From NCBI GenBank assembly GCA_021648195.1, contig JAKITG010000003.1:1-34268 (forward strand): a stretch of DNA of 34,268 nt, given 5' to 3'. Below are positions 17,970 to 26,947 of this stretch, in pieces. This DNA comes from Flavobacteriaceae bacterium. Lineage in GTDB: Bacteria > Bacteroidota > Bacteroidia > Flavobacteriales > Flavobacteriaceae. Position 1 is the first letter of the stretch, and each line of letters starts with the position of its first letter. A program made the position numbers and the translations under genes. The notes below the pieces were generated by a model. It saw only the letters and a program-made list of their open reading frames with translations, had not been told where the DNA came from and searched no databases.

Positions 17970-18290
17970 CTAAAAACTATTTAACAAATATGCTTTCCAA
18001 CTACGTTTTATTTCTTTCTCTGGCTTATTTTCGACCATATTTAGGGAGTGTAAATACACCTTTCCATTGGTATTTATTTTCGCTCTTACACATCTCTTTC
18101 TTTGATTTGAGATGCCAAAAGCTTCAAAATCTCTTGAACTACAATTGTCAACAACAATAAAATTTCTTCCTCTTAATTCATCAACAACCTGATTTACAGT
18201 GCTATAATCTTCATCAATAAAAGTAATATCAATAACTTCACCATTATCATTACTATTTAAGTAATTCAATATTTTATTTTCCAATTTCAT
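17970..18290 (-). CDS. Small hypothetical protein
   Basis: A 106-residue soluble protein that I do not recognise as a named family. The N-terminal part (KLENKILNYLNSND, then VNQVVDELRGRNFIVV) has the helix pattern of a small winged-helix domain: two helices followed by a hairpin. The C-terminal part is basic. There is no signal peptide, membrane segment or catalytic motif. A start six codons upstream (18308, MKYPCAM) is possible, but the chosen ATG gives a more normal N-terminus. It stands alone between two genes on opposite strands. Confidence 0.6.
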   Translation of the reverse strand: MKLENKILNYLNSNDNGEVIDITFIDEDYSTVNQVVDELRGRNFIVVDNCSSRDFEAFGISNQRKRCVRAKINTNGKVYLHSLNMVENKPEKEIKRSWKAYLLNSF

Positions 18291-18511
18291 AGCGCAGGGG
18301 TATTTCATTAAAAAGATACATCTTTTACAAATAGGTTGCGTATAAATAAAGAAAATTATTGGCTTTGAAATTTTATAAGGAACACTTTCTGTTTTCGGGT
18401 AGGTATTTTATAATTTAAGTTAGACGTAAAGCTAATATTTAATTACGAAATCATTTCAATTTTTATTGTCTTTTATATTTTTCGTATCATTACATGATTA
18501 AAATATGCTTA

Positions 18512-19993
18512 ATGAAATCTCAAGATAATATTTCTAAAATACAAATTGATTCCGAAATATCGGGACAAGAAATAATTCAAAATAAAGAATTAAACATTTG
18601 GGAAGCATTAATTCCTGTTGTTATTTTAATGACAATGTTGGCGTATAATATCTTTTTTGTCAAAGGGCAAAAATTATTAGGAGATTATACCAATCAATAT
18701 ATTTTATTAATGGCTGGTCTTATCGCTGCCATTGTTGGTTTTTTTAATAAAGTTTCATTACAACTGATGGCTTCAGAAGTTTTAGAAAACCTAAAAAGTG
18801 TTTTAATACCGATAATGATTTTATTTTTAGTTGGTGCATTAGCAGGAACTTGGTTGGTTAGCGGAATCATTCCTGCAATGGTATATTACGGGCTTCAAGT
18901 ATTAAGTCCGAGTATATTTTTACCAGCATCGGTTGTTATTGCAGCAATCATTTCTATTGCTACAGGAAGTTCTTGGACTACCTCTGCAACCGTTGGTATT
19001 GCATTAGTTGGTATTGGAAGTGCATTAGGTATTCCAACTGGAATGATTGCTGGTGCAGTAATTTCTGGAGCTTATTTTGGCGATAAAATGTCTCCGCTTA
19101 GTGATACTACAAATCTTGCTCCCGCTATGGCAGGAACCGATTTATTTACACATATTAGATATATGGCAATGACAACCATACCAACTATAATTATCACAAT
19201 AATTATTTTTAGTATTTTGAGTATGAATATTGAAACTACGGGTAGTGCTGATATTAGTGGATTATTAAAATCCATTGAAAACACTTTCAATATAACACCT
19301 TATTTATTTACTGTGCCATTAGTGGTAATTGTATTAATTGTAACAAAAACGAAACCATTGATTGCCTTAGGTATAGGTGTTCTCTTAGCGGCAATATTTG
19401 CTTTTATATTTCAGTTGGAAGTACTAACTAGTTTATCTTCCTCAAATTTTAAATCGATTATTAATGCCATTTTTGTGGATACAGAAATTACAACTGATAA
19501 TGAAAAATTAAACAAATTATTTAGTGCGGGAGGAATGAAAGGCATGATTTGGACCATTTTATTAATCATTAGTGCTATGGTATTTGGGGGGATTATGGAT
19601 GCTATTGGTGCATTAGCACGTATCACTAAAGAGTTATTAAAATTAGCAACTTCAATTTTCGGCTTATTTGCCAGTACCGTATTTAGTTGTTTAGGTTTAA
19701 ATGCGATAGCAAGTGATCAGTATTTAGCTTTGGTGATACCAGGGAAAATGTTTAAAAAAGCCTATGAAGATAAGGGTTTAGCACCCGAAAACTTAAGCAG
19801 AACCTTAGAAGATTCTGGTACAGTCACTTCTGTATTAGTACCATGGACTACCTGTGGAGCTTATCAAGCAAGTGTGCTGGGTGTTGATACTTTATCGTAT
19901 GCAGGTTTTGCTTTTTTTAATTATATAAGTCCGTTTATGACTTTGCTTTTTGCTGCTTTTAACATTAAGATTAAACAATTAAAAGGTAAATAA
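18512..19993 (+). CDS. nhaC: Na+/H+ antiporter, NhaC family
   Basis: The 493-residue polytopic inner-membrane protein has about 11-12 hydrophobic segments. Family landmarks are the segments ATGSSWTTSATVGIALVGIG and SGAYFGDKMSPLSDTTNLAP, both typical of NhaC, and near the C-terminus LNAIASDQYLALVIPGKMF and LEDSGTVTSVLVPWTTCGAY. It exchanges Na+ (and possibly Li+) for H+. The ATG at 18512 (MKSQDN) is preferred over one at 18494, since the first six residues there are hydrophobic and not expected in the cytoplasmic N-terminus. It has no operon partner, and a separate sodium exporter of another family (nhaD) lies 6 kb away. Confidence 0.93.
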   Translation: MKSQDNISKIQIDSEISGQEIIQNKELNIWEALIPVVILMTMLAYNIFFVKGQKLLGDYTNQYILLMAGLIAAIVGFFNKVSLQLMASEVLENLKSVLIPIMILFLVGALAGTWLVSGIIPAMVYYGLQVLSPSIFLPASVVIAAIISIATGSSWTTSATVGIALVGIGSALGIPTGMIAGAVISGAYFGDKMSPLSDTTNLAPAMAGTDLFTHIRYMAMTTIPTIIITIIIFSILSMNIETTGSADISGLLKSIENTFNITPYLFTVPLVVIVLIVTKTKPLIALGIGVLLAAIFAFIFQLEVLTSLSSSNFKSIINAIFVDTEITTDNEKLNKLFSAGGMKGMIWTILLIISAMVFGGIMDAIGALARITKELLKLATSIFGLFASTVFSCLGLNAIASDQYLALVIPGKMFKKAYEDKGLAPENLSRTLEDSGTVTSVLVPWTTCGAYQASVLGVDTLSYAGFAFFNYISPFMTLLFAAFNIKIKQLKGK

Positions 19994-20083
19994 AATTCGT
20001 ACCTTTCTATATTAATAACTTCTCAAAGTATTATTATTCAAATTGATTATCTTTAGATTTTAAAAAATATTCTTTAATCAAAC

Positions 20084-20100
20084 GCTCTATAAAATAGAGC
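20084..20100. repeat. Short inverted repeat in the leader of the serine hydrolase gene
   Basis: GCTCTAT, spacer AAA, ATAGAGC: a perfect 7-bp hairpin 20 bp before the start codon. Part of it recurs directly afterwards (CTCTATAAA). It could be a small operator or simply chance. Confidence 0.3.
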
Positions 20101-20119
20101 TCTATAAACAACTATTAAC

Positions 20120-21409
20120 ATGAAATATTTATTCATTTTCTTTTTCACTTTTTATTCATTAACATCATTTGCTCAAACAAAATCAATTAATACATCTCCA
20201 GTGCTTGTGGAAGGCTCAGCTAGTAGTACAGGAATGTCGGATGAACGATTAGCTCGAATTGATGTTATGTGTAAAGAAGCTATAAAGCAATCTCAAGTAC
20301 CTGGTATAGTGGCTTTGATAGTAAGAAACGGAACAATTGTTTATTACAAAGCTTTTGGAATGGCAAATAATGAATCGGGAAGAGTTTTAAAAAGGAATGA
20401 TATTTTTAGAATTGCTTCACAATCAAAAGCCATTACATCTACAGCTGTGATGATGCTTTGGGAAGAAGGAAAATTTAAAATGGATGACCCTATTTCAAAA
20501 TATATTCCAGAATTTAAAAACGCACAAATACTTGACTCTTTATATGCAGATGGAACTTACCTTACTAAGCCTGCTAAAAATGAAATTACCATTCGACATT
20601 TAATCACACATACTTCAGGTATCGGGTATGGTGTCATTGATAATGACGATCGTTTTAGAAGAATATACAAAAAAGCAGGAATAACCGATTTATTTACAGC
20701 AAAAAAGATAACCATAGAAGAAAGTGTTAAAAAGCTTGCAAAGCTTCCTTTACATCATAACCCAGGTGAAAAATTTACTTACAGCGAAGGTATTGATGTA
20801 TTGGGTTATTTTATTGAAGTAATTTCTGGAATGCCACTTGATGAATTTTTCAGAACTAGAATTCTCGATCCATTGGGCATGGATGACACATGGTTCTATT
20901 TACCAAAATCAAAACACAATAGATTGGTAACAGTACAAAAAATAGAAAACGGAAAGTGGATAAACTATCCAGTAACATTTTACGACACAAATTACCCCAT
21001 AAAAGGGAAGAAAACTTTTTTCTCGGGAGGAGCTGGACTTTCAAGTACCGCAAAGGATTATGCTACTTTTTTACAAATGTATTTAAATAATGGTGAACTA
21101 AATGGAATACGAATATTAAGCCGAACAACTATACAATTTATGATGGGAAATCAAATTGGTGATATTTGGAAAGGTTTAGGAGTACATCAAGGTTTAGCAT
21201 TTAAAGTTGTTAACCAAAAAGGTCAAGATATGGGAGGTGCAGGAAGTTTAGGAACATTTGAATGGGGAGGCTATTTTAACACTCAATATTTTGCAGATCC
21301 AAAAGAGAAAATTATCGGTATTTTAATGAAACAAACACAAGATACTAAACCGTTTGATGAAACTGATTGGAAATTTCGTCAATTGGTTGGACAAGCTATT
21401 GATGATTAA
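20120..21409 (+). CDS. Secreted serine hydrolase, beta-lactamase/DD-peptidase fold (class C-like)
   Basis: The 429-residue protein has a cleavable signal peptide (about 1-18, ending SFAQ). The catalytic SxxK motif is SQSK (100-103), and the Tyr of the second motif is Tyr221 (KFTYSEG). The family segments RHLITHTSGIGYG (about 159-171) and the C-terminal GGAGSLGTFEWGGYF, which occupies the place of the KTG/HxG motif, are present. This is the pattern of the class C beta-lactamase-related family, which contains esterases, D-aminopeptidases and DD-peptidases. True beta-lactamases have YxN and KTG, which are absent here, so antibiotic resistance should not be inferred. It acts in the periplasm or outside the cell. 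Confidence 0.9.
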   Translation: MKYLFIFFFTFYSLTSFAQTKSINTSPVLVEGSASSTGMSDERLARIDVMCKEAIKQSQVPGIVALIVRNGTIVYYKAFGMANNESGRVLKRNDIFRIASQSKAITSTAVMMLWEEGKFKMDDPISKYIPEFKNAQILDSLYADGTYLTKPAKNEITIRHLITHTSGIGYGVIDNDDRFRRIYKKAGITDLFTAKKITIEESVKKLAKLPLHHNPGEKFTYSEGIDVLGYFIEVISGMPLDEFFRTRILDPLGMDDTWFYLPKSKHNRLVTVQKIENGKWINYPVTFYDTNYPIKGKKTFFSGGAGLSSTAKDYATFLQMYLNNGELNGIRILSRTTIQFMMGNQIGDIWKGLGVHQGLAFKVVNQKGQDMGGAGSLGTFEWGGYFNTQYFADPKEKIIGILMKQTQDTKPFDETDWKFRQLVGQAIDD

Positions 21410-21471
21410 TACTTTGTAGCTGACGCTATTCAGTGTCAATAAAAATATAGCCAGGTATGGATATAAAATAT

Positions 21472-21506
21472 AAAGTGGGAAATTCTAATTAAAGAAATCC
21501 CACTTT
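21472..21506. terminator. Possible bidirectional terminator between convergent genes
   Basis: Inverted 9-bp arms AAAGTGGGA (21472-21480) and TCCCACTTT (21498-21506) lie between the convergent serine hydrolase and FKBP genes. The T tracts on either side are short, so termination strength is uncertain. Confidence 0.5.
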
Positions 21507-21532
21507 TAAAAATTCATTCAAATACATTTATT

Positions 21533-22507
21533 TTAATTTATATCGACCAATTCAACATCAAACTTCAAAATTGAAAATGGTGGTACTTTTTCTAAAATCA
21601 ATTTTTTATCTAAAAGATCCTTTCTGACTTTTTTAGGAAACACTTGCAAACCTTCATCATATGCTAAATGGGAAGGAATAATCAAAAGTGCTTTTTCTCC
21701 TTTTTGCATCAACTTGACTCCTTCTTCCAAACCTTTTATCACAGTATGATTTCCTAATTTAAAATTAAAAGTACTTCCTGTCTTAGTACTATCAAGAGTA
21801 GTTGTTCCATTTAAATATTTTGCAATAAACTTAATTTTTACAATTTCCCCATCAACTGGCTTATCTCCTTCTCCATCACTATTCTTTTTATAATAAAGTC
21901 CAGATAATATTCTATCAATATTTGCAATACTGTTATCTACTATATAGCTATCTATTGAGTCCTTTTCTATTTCTTTTTGTTCTGAATCGGTTTCTATTTT
22001 CATTATTTCACTATCAATAATAAATATTGAATTTCTTTGAAAAAGGTTTTCATAAGAATAATTTGCATACGCTAAATTTGATGGAATAAAAAATCTATAT
22101 TTTTCACCTTCTCTCATTTTTGAAGATCCAAATCTTAAACCAACAGGTACAAGAGATTTATCCATCATTTTAAATTTAACAGGTTTTCCTGAACTTGAGG
22201 CTTTAGTAACACTATCTATTTTTGAACCATTCAATAAATCCATTTTGTAATAGATAGACAAAATATCATTGTCTTTTACTTTAGAGCCAGAATTGTTTGA
22301 TTTTATAACGGAATAATAATACCCTTCTATTGCTTTCTCAGCAGTTATATTATTATCATTTAAGTATTTCAATATTAATCTATCATCAATACTCCTCTGG
22401 TCTTCAAAATCATCATTATCAATACAACTTTGTAAAACAATAAAACTTGATGATAATAGTAAAAATATTAATATTAACTTGTTGAAACCTAATTCTATTT
22501 TTTTCAT
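21533..22507 (-). CDS. Lipoprotein with two tandem FKBP-type peptidyl-prolyl isomerase domains
   Basis: The 324-residue protein has an N-terminal signal ending in a lipobox with Cys28 (VLQSC). Two FKBP-like domains follow. The first spans about 75-175 (DNDILSIYYKMDLLNGSKID, MREGEKYRFFIPSNLAYANY) and the second about 210-323 (GEIVKIKFIAKYLNGTTTLDST, IKGLEEGVKLMQKGEKALLI, PSHLAYDEG). The second keeps the core pattern V/I-K-G-L-E-E-G-V and IPSHLAY seen in active FKBPs. The first is more divergent and may be structural. Outer-membrane FKBP lipoproteins are common in Bacteroidota and include gliding-motility GldI, but no gld neighbours are present, so I do not call it GldI. It probably assists folding of exported proteins. 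Confidence 0.85.
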   Translation of the reverse strand: MKKIELGFNKLILIFLLLSSSFIVLQSCIDNDDFEDQRSIDDRLILKYLNDNNITAEKAIEGYYYSVIKSNNSGSKVKDNDILSIYYKMDLLNGSKIDSVTKASSSGKPVKFKMMDKSLVPVGLRFGSSKMREGEKYRFFIPSNLAYANYSYENLFQRNSIFIIDSEIMKIETDSEQKEIEKDSIDSYIVDNSIANIDRILSGLYYKKNSDGEGDKPVDGEIVKIKFIAKYLNGTTTLDSTKTGSTFNFKLGNHTVIKGLEEGVKLMQKGEKALLIIPSHLAYDEGLQVFPKKVRKDLLDKKLILEKVPPFSILKFDVELVDIN

Positions 22508-22603
22508 AATCTAAAGTATTTTTGATTTATTTATAGTTTATACTACCATTACGTTTATTTATATCAAAACGCTACACACAAAGCAAAAAATTTAAAAATA
22601 AAC

Positions 22604-22879
22604 AAGACCGTTGCAAAAGCTCTTTTGATAAAGAAGTATGACGCTCGATAAAAATTTAACTCGCAGTAAACCTCTGTTTATGAGGACTTAAATTTTAGAG
22701 AAGGAAGTAATTCGAAGTAAAAAAATAAACAAAATTAGTCATTCACCCGCTTACTATATCTATTACGGATATAGTAAGCGGGTGAATAATTTTTATATTG
22801 CAGTTAATTTTTAGAGAAGGAAGTAATTCGAAGTAAAAAAGCTTTAAATCTTAATTTTGTTCAATATTGCAACGGTCTT
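22604..22879. mobile_element. MITE-like non-autonomous element (276 bp)
   Basis: The segment is bounded by 13-bp perfect terminal inverted repeats AAGACCGTTGCAA (22604-22616) and TTGCAACGGTCTT (22867-22879). The four bases AAAC lie immediately outside both ends (22600-22603 and 22880-22883), a possible target duplication. Inside are a 32-bp direct repeat (22693-22724 and 22809-22840, core GAGAAGGAAGTAATTCGAAG) and a central hairpin with perfect 20-bp arms (22741-22760 and 22768-22787). No open frame encodes a transposase. It resembles a miniature inverted-repeat transposable element, to be mobilised in trans. Confidence 0.7.
22741..22787. repeat. Perfect 20-bp inverted repeat at the centre of the MITE-like element
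   Basis: ATTCACCCGCTTACTATATC and its exact reverse complement are separated by the 7-base loop TATTACG. The base of the stem is GC-rich against the AT-rich background. On the plus strand it is followed by AATTTTTAT, so it could also act as a terminator. Confidence 0.85.
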
Positions 22880-22926
22880 AAACCACTAGAGATAGGAGAC
22901 ACTTGATTTAAATTGCTTTTTAGGTC

Positions 22927-22962
22927 AAAAAAAAAATCCAGAATAAAATAATTTATTCTGGA
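22927..22962 (-). terminator. Intrinsic terminator of ftsZ (end of the dcw cluster)
   Basis: Perfect 11-bp arms TCCAGAATAAA (22937-22947) and TTTATTCTGGA (22952-22962) have a 4-base loop, followed on the minus strand by ten T residues. It lies about 30 bp beyond the ftsZ stop codon. Confidence 0.9.
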
Positions 22963-22990
22963 CTTTAAAATTCTCATTAACTAACCAAGT

Positions 22991-24790
22991 TTAATCAACA
23001 TTATCATGTAAAAATGAATTATTAGATCTCAATTGGATATTATCATATTCATCAACTTTTAATGTCATTCTTGATTGATCCATTTCCGATGATGAAGGCA
23101 CGTCGTTTAAATTAACGCCCATTCTTTTATAAGCTGGCTGACTTTCAATTTCATCAATATTTTTATTCATTTTATGAATGAATTTATAATTAAATTCTTT
23201 CATTTTTCTACGTCTATCGTCTGCTTTATTTTTTAATTCTGCTATAGTTAAATTCATTGGAGAAATATCTTCAGTATCTTCTACTATATCAGTAGCAACT
23301 GTTATTTTTTTCTTTTCTTCAACTCTTACTTCAAAATTAGGGTTCTCTTGATTAGAAACTGATTTTAAAGCTTTTATTTCAGATGAAAAATCATCTTCTA
23401 AAGCATGTAAAATTTTCCCATCATAAGAAGAAGGTTCTGGTTTTATTTCTTCTAAACCAATAATTTCAACATCACTAATATTCGTTACAACTTTTTCTTT
23501 TTGAATAGGTAAATCAAAAGTAAATGAAAACTGATCTTCACTTTCATTTTCAATGTTTTCTTTAATTTCAGGCTCTGGGGTTACATCAGTGATGATATAC
23601 TCTTCTTCAATTTTTGAATTTAAATCTTCACTAACCACTTCGGTATCCTTTACATTATCAATCTCATCAACTTCTTCAATTTCATCTTCTAAAGAAAATC
23701 TAGTTATAAACTCTTCAACCTTATCGGTTGGATTTTGTTGTAGTTCAACTTTAGCCTCTTTTTCATCTATTAAATTATGAACTATTTTTTTAGATTCGGT
23801 TACAGCAATTACATTTTGCTGATCCATATTAAACCCAGTAGCAATAATCGTTACAGCTATAGAATCTGCTAAAGATTCATCCTCTCCAACACCCATAATA
23901 ATATCAACATTTGTTTTTGCTTCTGATTGGATATAATCATTTATTTCGCCTATTTCATCAATTGTTACTTCTGATGATCCTGAAACAATCAATAACAATA
24001 CATTTTTAGCTCCTTCAATTTTATTATCATTTAACAAAGGAGAATCTAATGCTTTAGTAATAGCATTCTGAGCTCTGTTTGGCCCTGATGCCATTCCTGA
24101 ACCCATAATAGCAGTCCCACTATCTGATAGTACTGTTTTTGCATCTCTCAAGTCAATATTTTGAGTATAATGATGTGTTATAACTTCTGCAATTCCTGTT
24201 GCAGCAGTTGATAATACCTCATCTGCTTTTGAAAACCCTGCTTTAAATCCTAAATTACCATAAACTTCACGTAATTTATTATTATTAATAACCACTAATG
24301 AATCAACATGAGTACGAAGTTTTTCAATTCCAATCTGAGCTTGTTCTACACGTTTTTTACCCTCAAATGAAAATGGCATTGTAACGATACCTACTGTTAA
24401 GATATCCATTTCTTTGGCTATTCTTGCAATTACTGGTGCTGCACCTGTACCAGTACCACCTCCCATTCCAACAGTTATAAATAGCATTTTTGCCGAGGTA
24501 TTTAACATGCCTTTAATTTCTTCCATACTTTCCATTGCCGATTCTTCGCCAACAGTTGGGTTTGCTCCTGCTCCTAAGCCTTCGGTTAATGATGCTCCTA
24601 ATTGGATTTTATTTGGTACGGAACTATTTTGTAAAGCTTGTGCATCTGTATTACATACTACAAAATCTACACCTTTAATTCCTTTATTAAACATATGATT
24701 CACGGCATTACTACCTCCACCACCAACACCAATTACTTTAATAACATTAGACTTATTTTTTGGCAAATCAAAAGATATATCAATACTCAT
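22991..24790 (-). CDS. ftsZ: Cell division protein FtsZ
   Basis: The 599-residue tubulin-like GTPase forms the Z ring. The N-terminal GTPase domain shows VIGVGGGGSNAVNHM (about 20-34), the tubulin signature GGGTGTGAAP (about 109-118) and the segments VVINNNKL and NIDLRDAKTVL. The globular core ends near residue 335. A long acidic, low-complexity linker (about 340-550) follows, and the conserved C-terminus QLRSNNSFLHDNVD is the typical Bacteroidota tail that binds FtsA and other partners. Such long linkers are normal in this phylum. The gene is the last of the cluster, 39 bp after ftsA, with a strong terminator behind it. Confidence 0.97.
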   Translation of the reverse strand: MSIDISFDLPKNKSNVIKVIGVGGGGSNAVNHMFNKGIKGVDFVVCNTDAQALQNSSVPNKIQLGASLTEGLGAGANPTVGEESAMESMEEIKGMLNTSAKMLFITVGMGGGTGTGAAPVIARIAKEMDILTVGIVTMPFSFEGKKRVEQAQIGIEKLRTHVDSLVVINNNKLREVYGNLGFKAGFSKADEVLSTAATGIAEVITHHYTQNIDLRDAKTVLSDSGTAIMGSGMASGPNRAQNAITKALDSPLLNDNKIEGAKNVLLLIVSGSSEVTIDEIGEINDYIQSEAKTNVDIIMGVGEDESLADSIAVTIIATGFNMDQQNVIAVTESKKIVHNLIDEKEAKVELQQNPTDKVEEFITRFSLEDEIEEVDEIDNVKDTEVVSEDLNSKIEEEYIITDVTPEPEIKENIENESEDQFSFTFDLPIQKEKVVTNISDVEIIGLEEIKPEPSSYDGKILHALEDDFSSEIKALKSVSNQENPNFEVRVEEKKKITVATDIVEDTEDISPMNLTIAELKNKADDRRRKMKEFNYKFIHKMNKNIDEIESQPAYKRMGVNLNDVPSSSEMDQSRMTLKVDEYDNIQLRSNNSFLHDNVD

Positions 24791-24829
24791 AACTATTTTT
24801 TATTTTTCAGGTTTTTATTTTTTATTCTA

Positions 24830-26125
24830 TTATTCGGCGTTATCTAAAAAGTCTCTAAACTTTTCACTCCATTTATCAAAAATTGATTTTCCAATGGGTT
24901 TGCTAATTTTCTGTTTTGGCTCAAAAACTTCATTTGTCTGACTTTCAGTTTTGCCTTTCTTTTTATCATCTACCAATCCTTTCATTAACAATCCTACTAC
25001 AGTTGCATAAACTGGGCTTGACAACTCTGTATCTGAATTACTTGCCAAATGCTCATTAGGGTATCCAATTCGAGTATCCATACCAGTAATATATTCTACC
25101 AGCTGTTTAATGTGTTTTAATTGGGAGCCTCCTCCTGTTAAAACGATACCTGCAATTAGCTTTTTCTTGGTATCTTCATGTCCGTAATTTTTTATTTCTA
25201 AAAACACTTGCTCAACAATCTCTATAACTCGTGCATGAATTATTTTTGACAAATTTTTAAGTGTAATTTCTTTAGGATCTCTACCTCTTAAACCTGGAAT
25301 TGAAACTATTTCATTGTCTTTATTTTCTCCTGGCCACGCCGAACCAAACTTTGTTTTTAGTAATTCGGCTTGTTTTTCAATAATAGAACATCCTTCCTTA
25401 ATATCTTCTGTAATAACATTTCCTCCAAAAGAAATAACTGCTGTATGTCGAATAATTCCGTTTTTGAATATGGCTAAATCGGTTGTACCACCACCAATAT
25501 CAATTAAGGCTACACCAGCTTCTTTTTCTTCTTGACTTAAAACTGCATCTGAAGAAGCTAGTGGTTCCAAGGTTATGCTCCCTAATTCTAGACCTGCACT
25601 TTTAATACATCTTCCAATATTTCTAATAGATGATACTTGACCAACTACTACATGAAAATTTGCTTCCAATCTACCACCATACATACCAATAGGGGTATTT
25701 ATTTCGGCTTGACCATCAACTTTAAAATCTTGTGGTAAAACATGAATAATTTCTTCACCTGGTAGCATTACTAATTTATAAACTTGATTAACTAGTCTTT
25801 CAATATCTTCTTCATCAATTACTTTTTCAGAATTTTGACGAGTTATATAATCACTATGGTGTAAACTTCTTATATGCTGACCTGCAATACCAACAACAAC
25901 ATTTTTAATTTTTTTATTGGAAGTGTTTTCTGCTTCTTGAACTGCTTCTTGAATAGATTGTATAGTTTGTGTAATATTATTTACAACACCTCTATGTACT
26001 CCTAAACTTTTTGCTTTTCCCGAACCAAGAACTTCTATCTTTCCATAAGCATCTTCTCTTCCAACCATTACTGCTATTTTGGTTGTTCCGATATCTAATC
26101 CAACTGCTATGCTATTTTCTTCCAT
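24830..26125 (-). CDS. ftsA: Cell division protein FtsA
   Basis: The 431-residue actin-like ATPase anchors FtsZ to the inner membrane. The sequence shows AVGLDIGTTKIAVMVG (phosphate-binding loop 1), the 1C domain (about 80-165), ALIDIGGGTTDLAIF (phosphate 2) and GIVLTGGGSQLKHI (adenosine motif). The end KSIFDKWSEKFRDFLDNAE is an amphipathic helix of the kind used for membrane targeting. The ATG at 26125 (MEENSIAVG) is chosen; an upstream ATG at 26143 would add six residues and overlap the ftsQ stop. The start lies four bases after ftsQ, so translation is probably coupled. Confidence 0.95.
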   Translation of the reverse strand: MEENSIAVGLDIGTTKIAVMVGREDAYGKIEVLGSGKAKSLGVHRGVVNNITQTIQSIQEAVQEAENTSNKKIKNVVVGIAGQHIRSLHHSDYITRQNSEKVIDEEDIERLVNQVYKLVMLPGEEIIHVLPQDFKVDGQAEINTPIGMYGGRLEANFHVVVGQVSSIRNIGRCIKSAGLELGSITLEPLASSDAVLSQEEKEAGVALIDIGGGTTDLAIFKNGIIRHTAVISFGGNVITEDIKEGCSIIEKQAELLKTKFGSAWPGENKDNEIVSIPGLRGRDPKEITLKNLSKIIHARVIEIVEQVFLEIKNYGHEDTKKKLIAGIVLTGGGSQLKHIKQLVEYITGMDTRIGYPNEHLASNSDTELSSPVYATVVGLLMKGLVDDKKKGKTESQTNEVFEPKQKISKPIGKSIFDKWSEKFRDFLDNAE

Positions 26126-26129
26126 TATC

Positions 26130-26861
26130 TTAATATTTTGCACAAACTACTTGATTCTTAAATTTCAAATTAATTGTTTTATAATTATTTAATGTATTAT
26201 CTGAAATTGATTTTTGATAAAACACTTTTAATTTTTTAATTTTCTCATTTACTTTTTTCAATTTGCCAAAAATTATAATTTGATTTCCCAAACGTGTTTT
26301 TAGTTCAAATTGATTTGTACCTTTATTTTCTATTTGTTTAATTCCAATAATTTGTTTTCGTAAAAAATTATCATTTTTAATTTTATTTGCCAAATAAATT
26401 ATATCGTTACATTTTTCTTTATTTAATTTACTTGATGTTATAGGAACTCTTGCCGAATAATTATTAGACAACGGCATTTTCTTCCCTTGTTTATCATAAT
26501 AATATGATCCTGTGCTATTTGCCACTCGTAGAACTGGTGTTCTTTGTGTGATTAAAGCTCTTAAACTTCCTTTTAATGTTAAAAAAATTTCTGCTTTTTC
26601 AATCATATCATTATTTTGCACAAACCTTTCTAAATTATTCAAATTTAAATTTTCTTTTGATTGGTTTCCCTTAGTATTCAAACTTTGTATTAACAACTTA
26701 TTAACCATTTCATAACTAATAAAAAGGTTATCTCCATTCTTAAAAATAACATCAATATCTTCAATTTTTTTGTTTGCATTTCTATGCGATGCGAATCCGT
26801 ACAGAAAGACAACTGACAAAATGAGCATTAAAAATTTTATATATAAACTGTACTTTTTCAA
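26130..26861 (-). CDS. ftsQ: Cell division protein FtsQ
   Basis: The 243-residue bitopic membrane protein has one membrane segment (about 8-25) and a periplasmic part with a POTRA-like region (about 33-100: IDVIFKNGDNLFISYEMV, then RFVQNNDMIEKAEIFLTLKG). The beta domain after it contains VLRVANSTGSYYYDKQGKKM. It links FtsZ/FtsA assembly to the periplasmic divisome through FtsB/FtsL. The start is a TTG codon at 26861; the codon just before it in frame is a TAG stop, so no upstream start is possible. Low sequence conservation is normal for FtsQ, and position between murG and ftsA supports the name. The expected upstream neighbour, murC, is missing. Confidence 0.9.
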   Translation of the reverse strand: MKKYSLYIKFLMLILSVVFLYGFASHRNANKKIEDIDVIFKNGDNLFISYEMVNKLLIQSLNTKGNQSKENLNLNNLERFVQNNDMIEKAEIFLTLKGSLRALITQRTPVLRVANSTGSYYYDKQGKKMPLSNNYSARVPITSSKLNKEKCNDIIYLANKIKNDNFLRKQIIGIKQIENKGTNQFELKTRLGNQIIIFGKLKKVNEKIKKLKVFYQKSISDNTLNNYKTINLKFKNQVVCAKY

Positions 26862-26889
26862 CTACTTATGTCTTTTTTGCTATTTTTTT

Positions 26890-26947
26890 TAAAAAACTAT
26901 GACAATTTTCAATCAACCCCCTCGTTAATATATTAAATTGCCATAGT
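26890..26947 (-). terminator. Terminator-like hairpin between murG and ftsQ
   Basis: On the minus strand ACTATGGCAATTT (26947-26935) pairs with AAATTGTCATAGT (26908-26896), 12 of 13 positions complementary, across a 26-base loop, and is followed directly by a run of T. This has the form of an intrinsic terminator, although the loop is long. It sits where murC is expected and would separate ftsQ-ftsA-ftsZ from the rest of the dcw transcript. Confidence 0.55.

Noticed and set aside
20120-21409. Beta-lactamase resistance gene
   Set aside because: It has the fold and SxxK but lacks YxN and KTG in lactamase form. The large esterase/peptidase branch is more likely.
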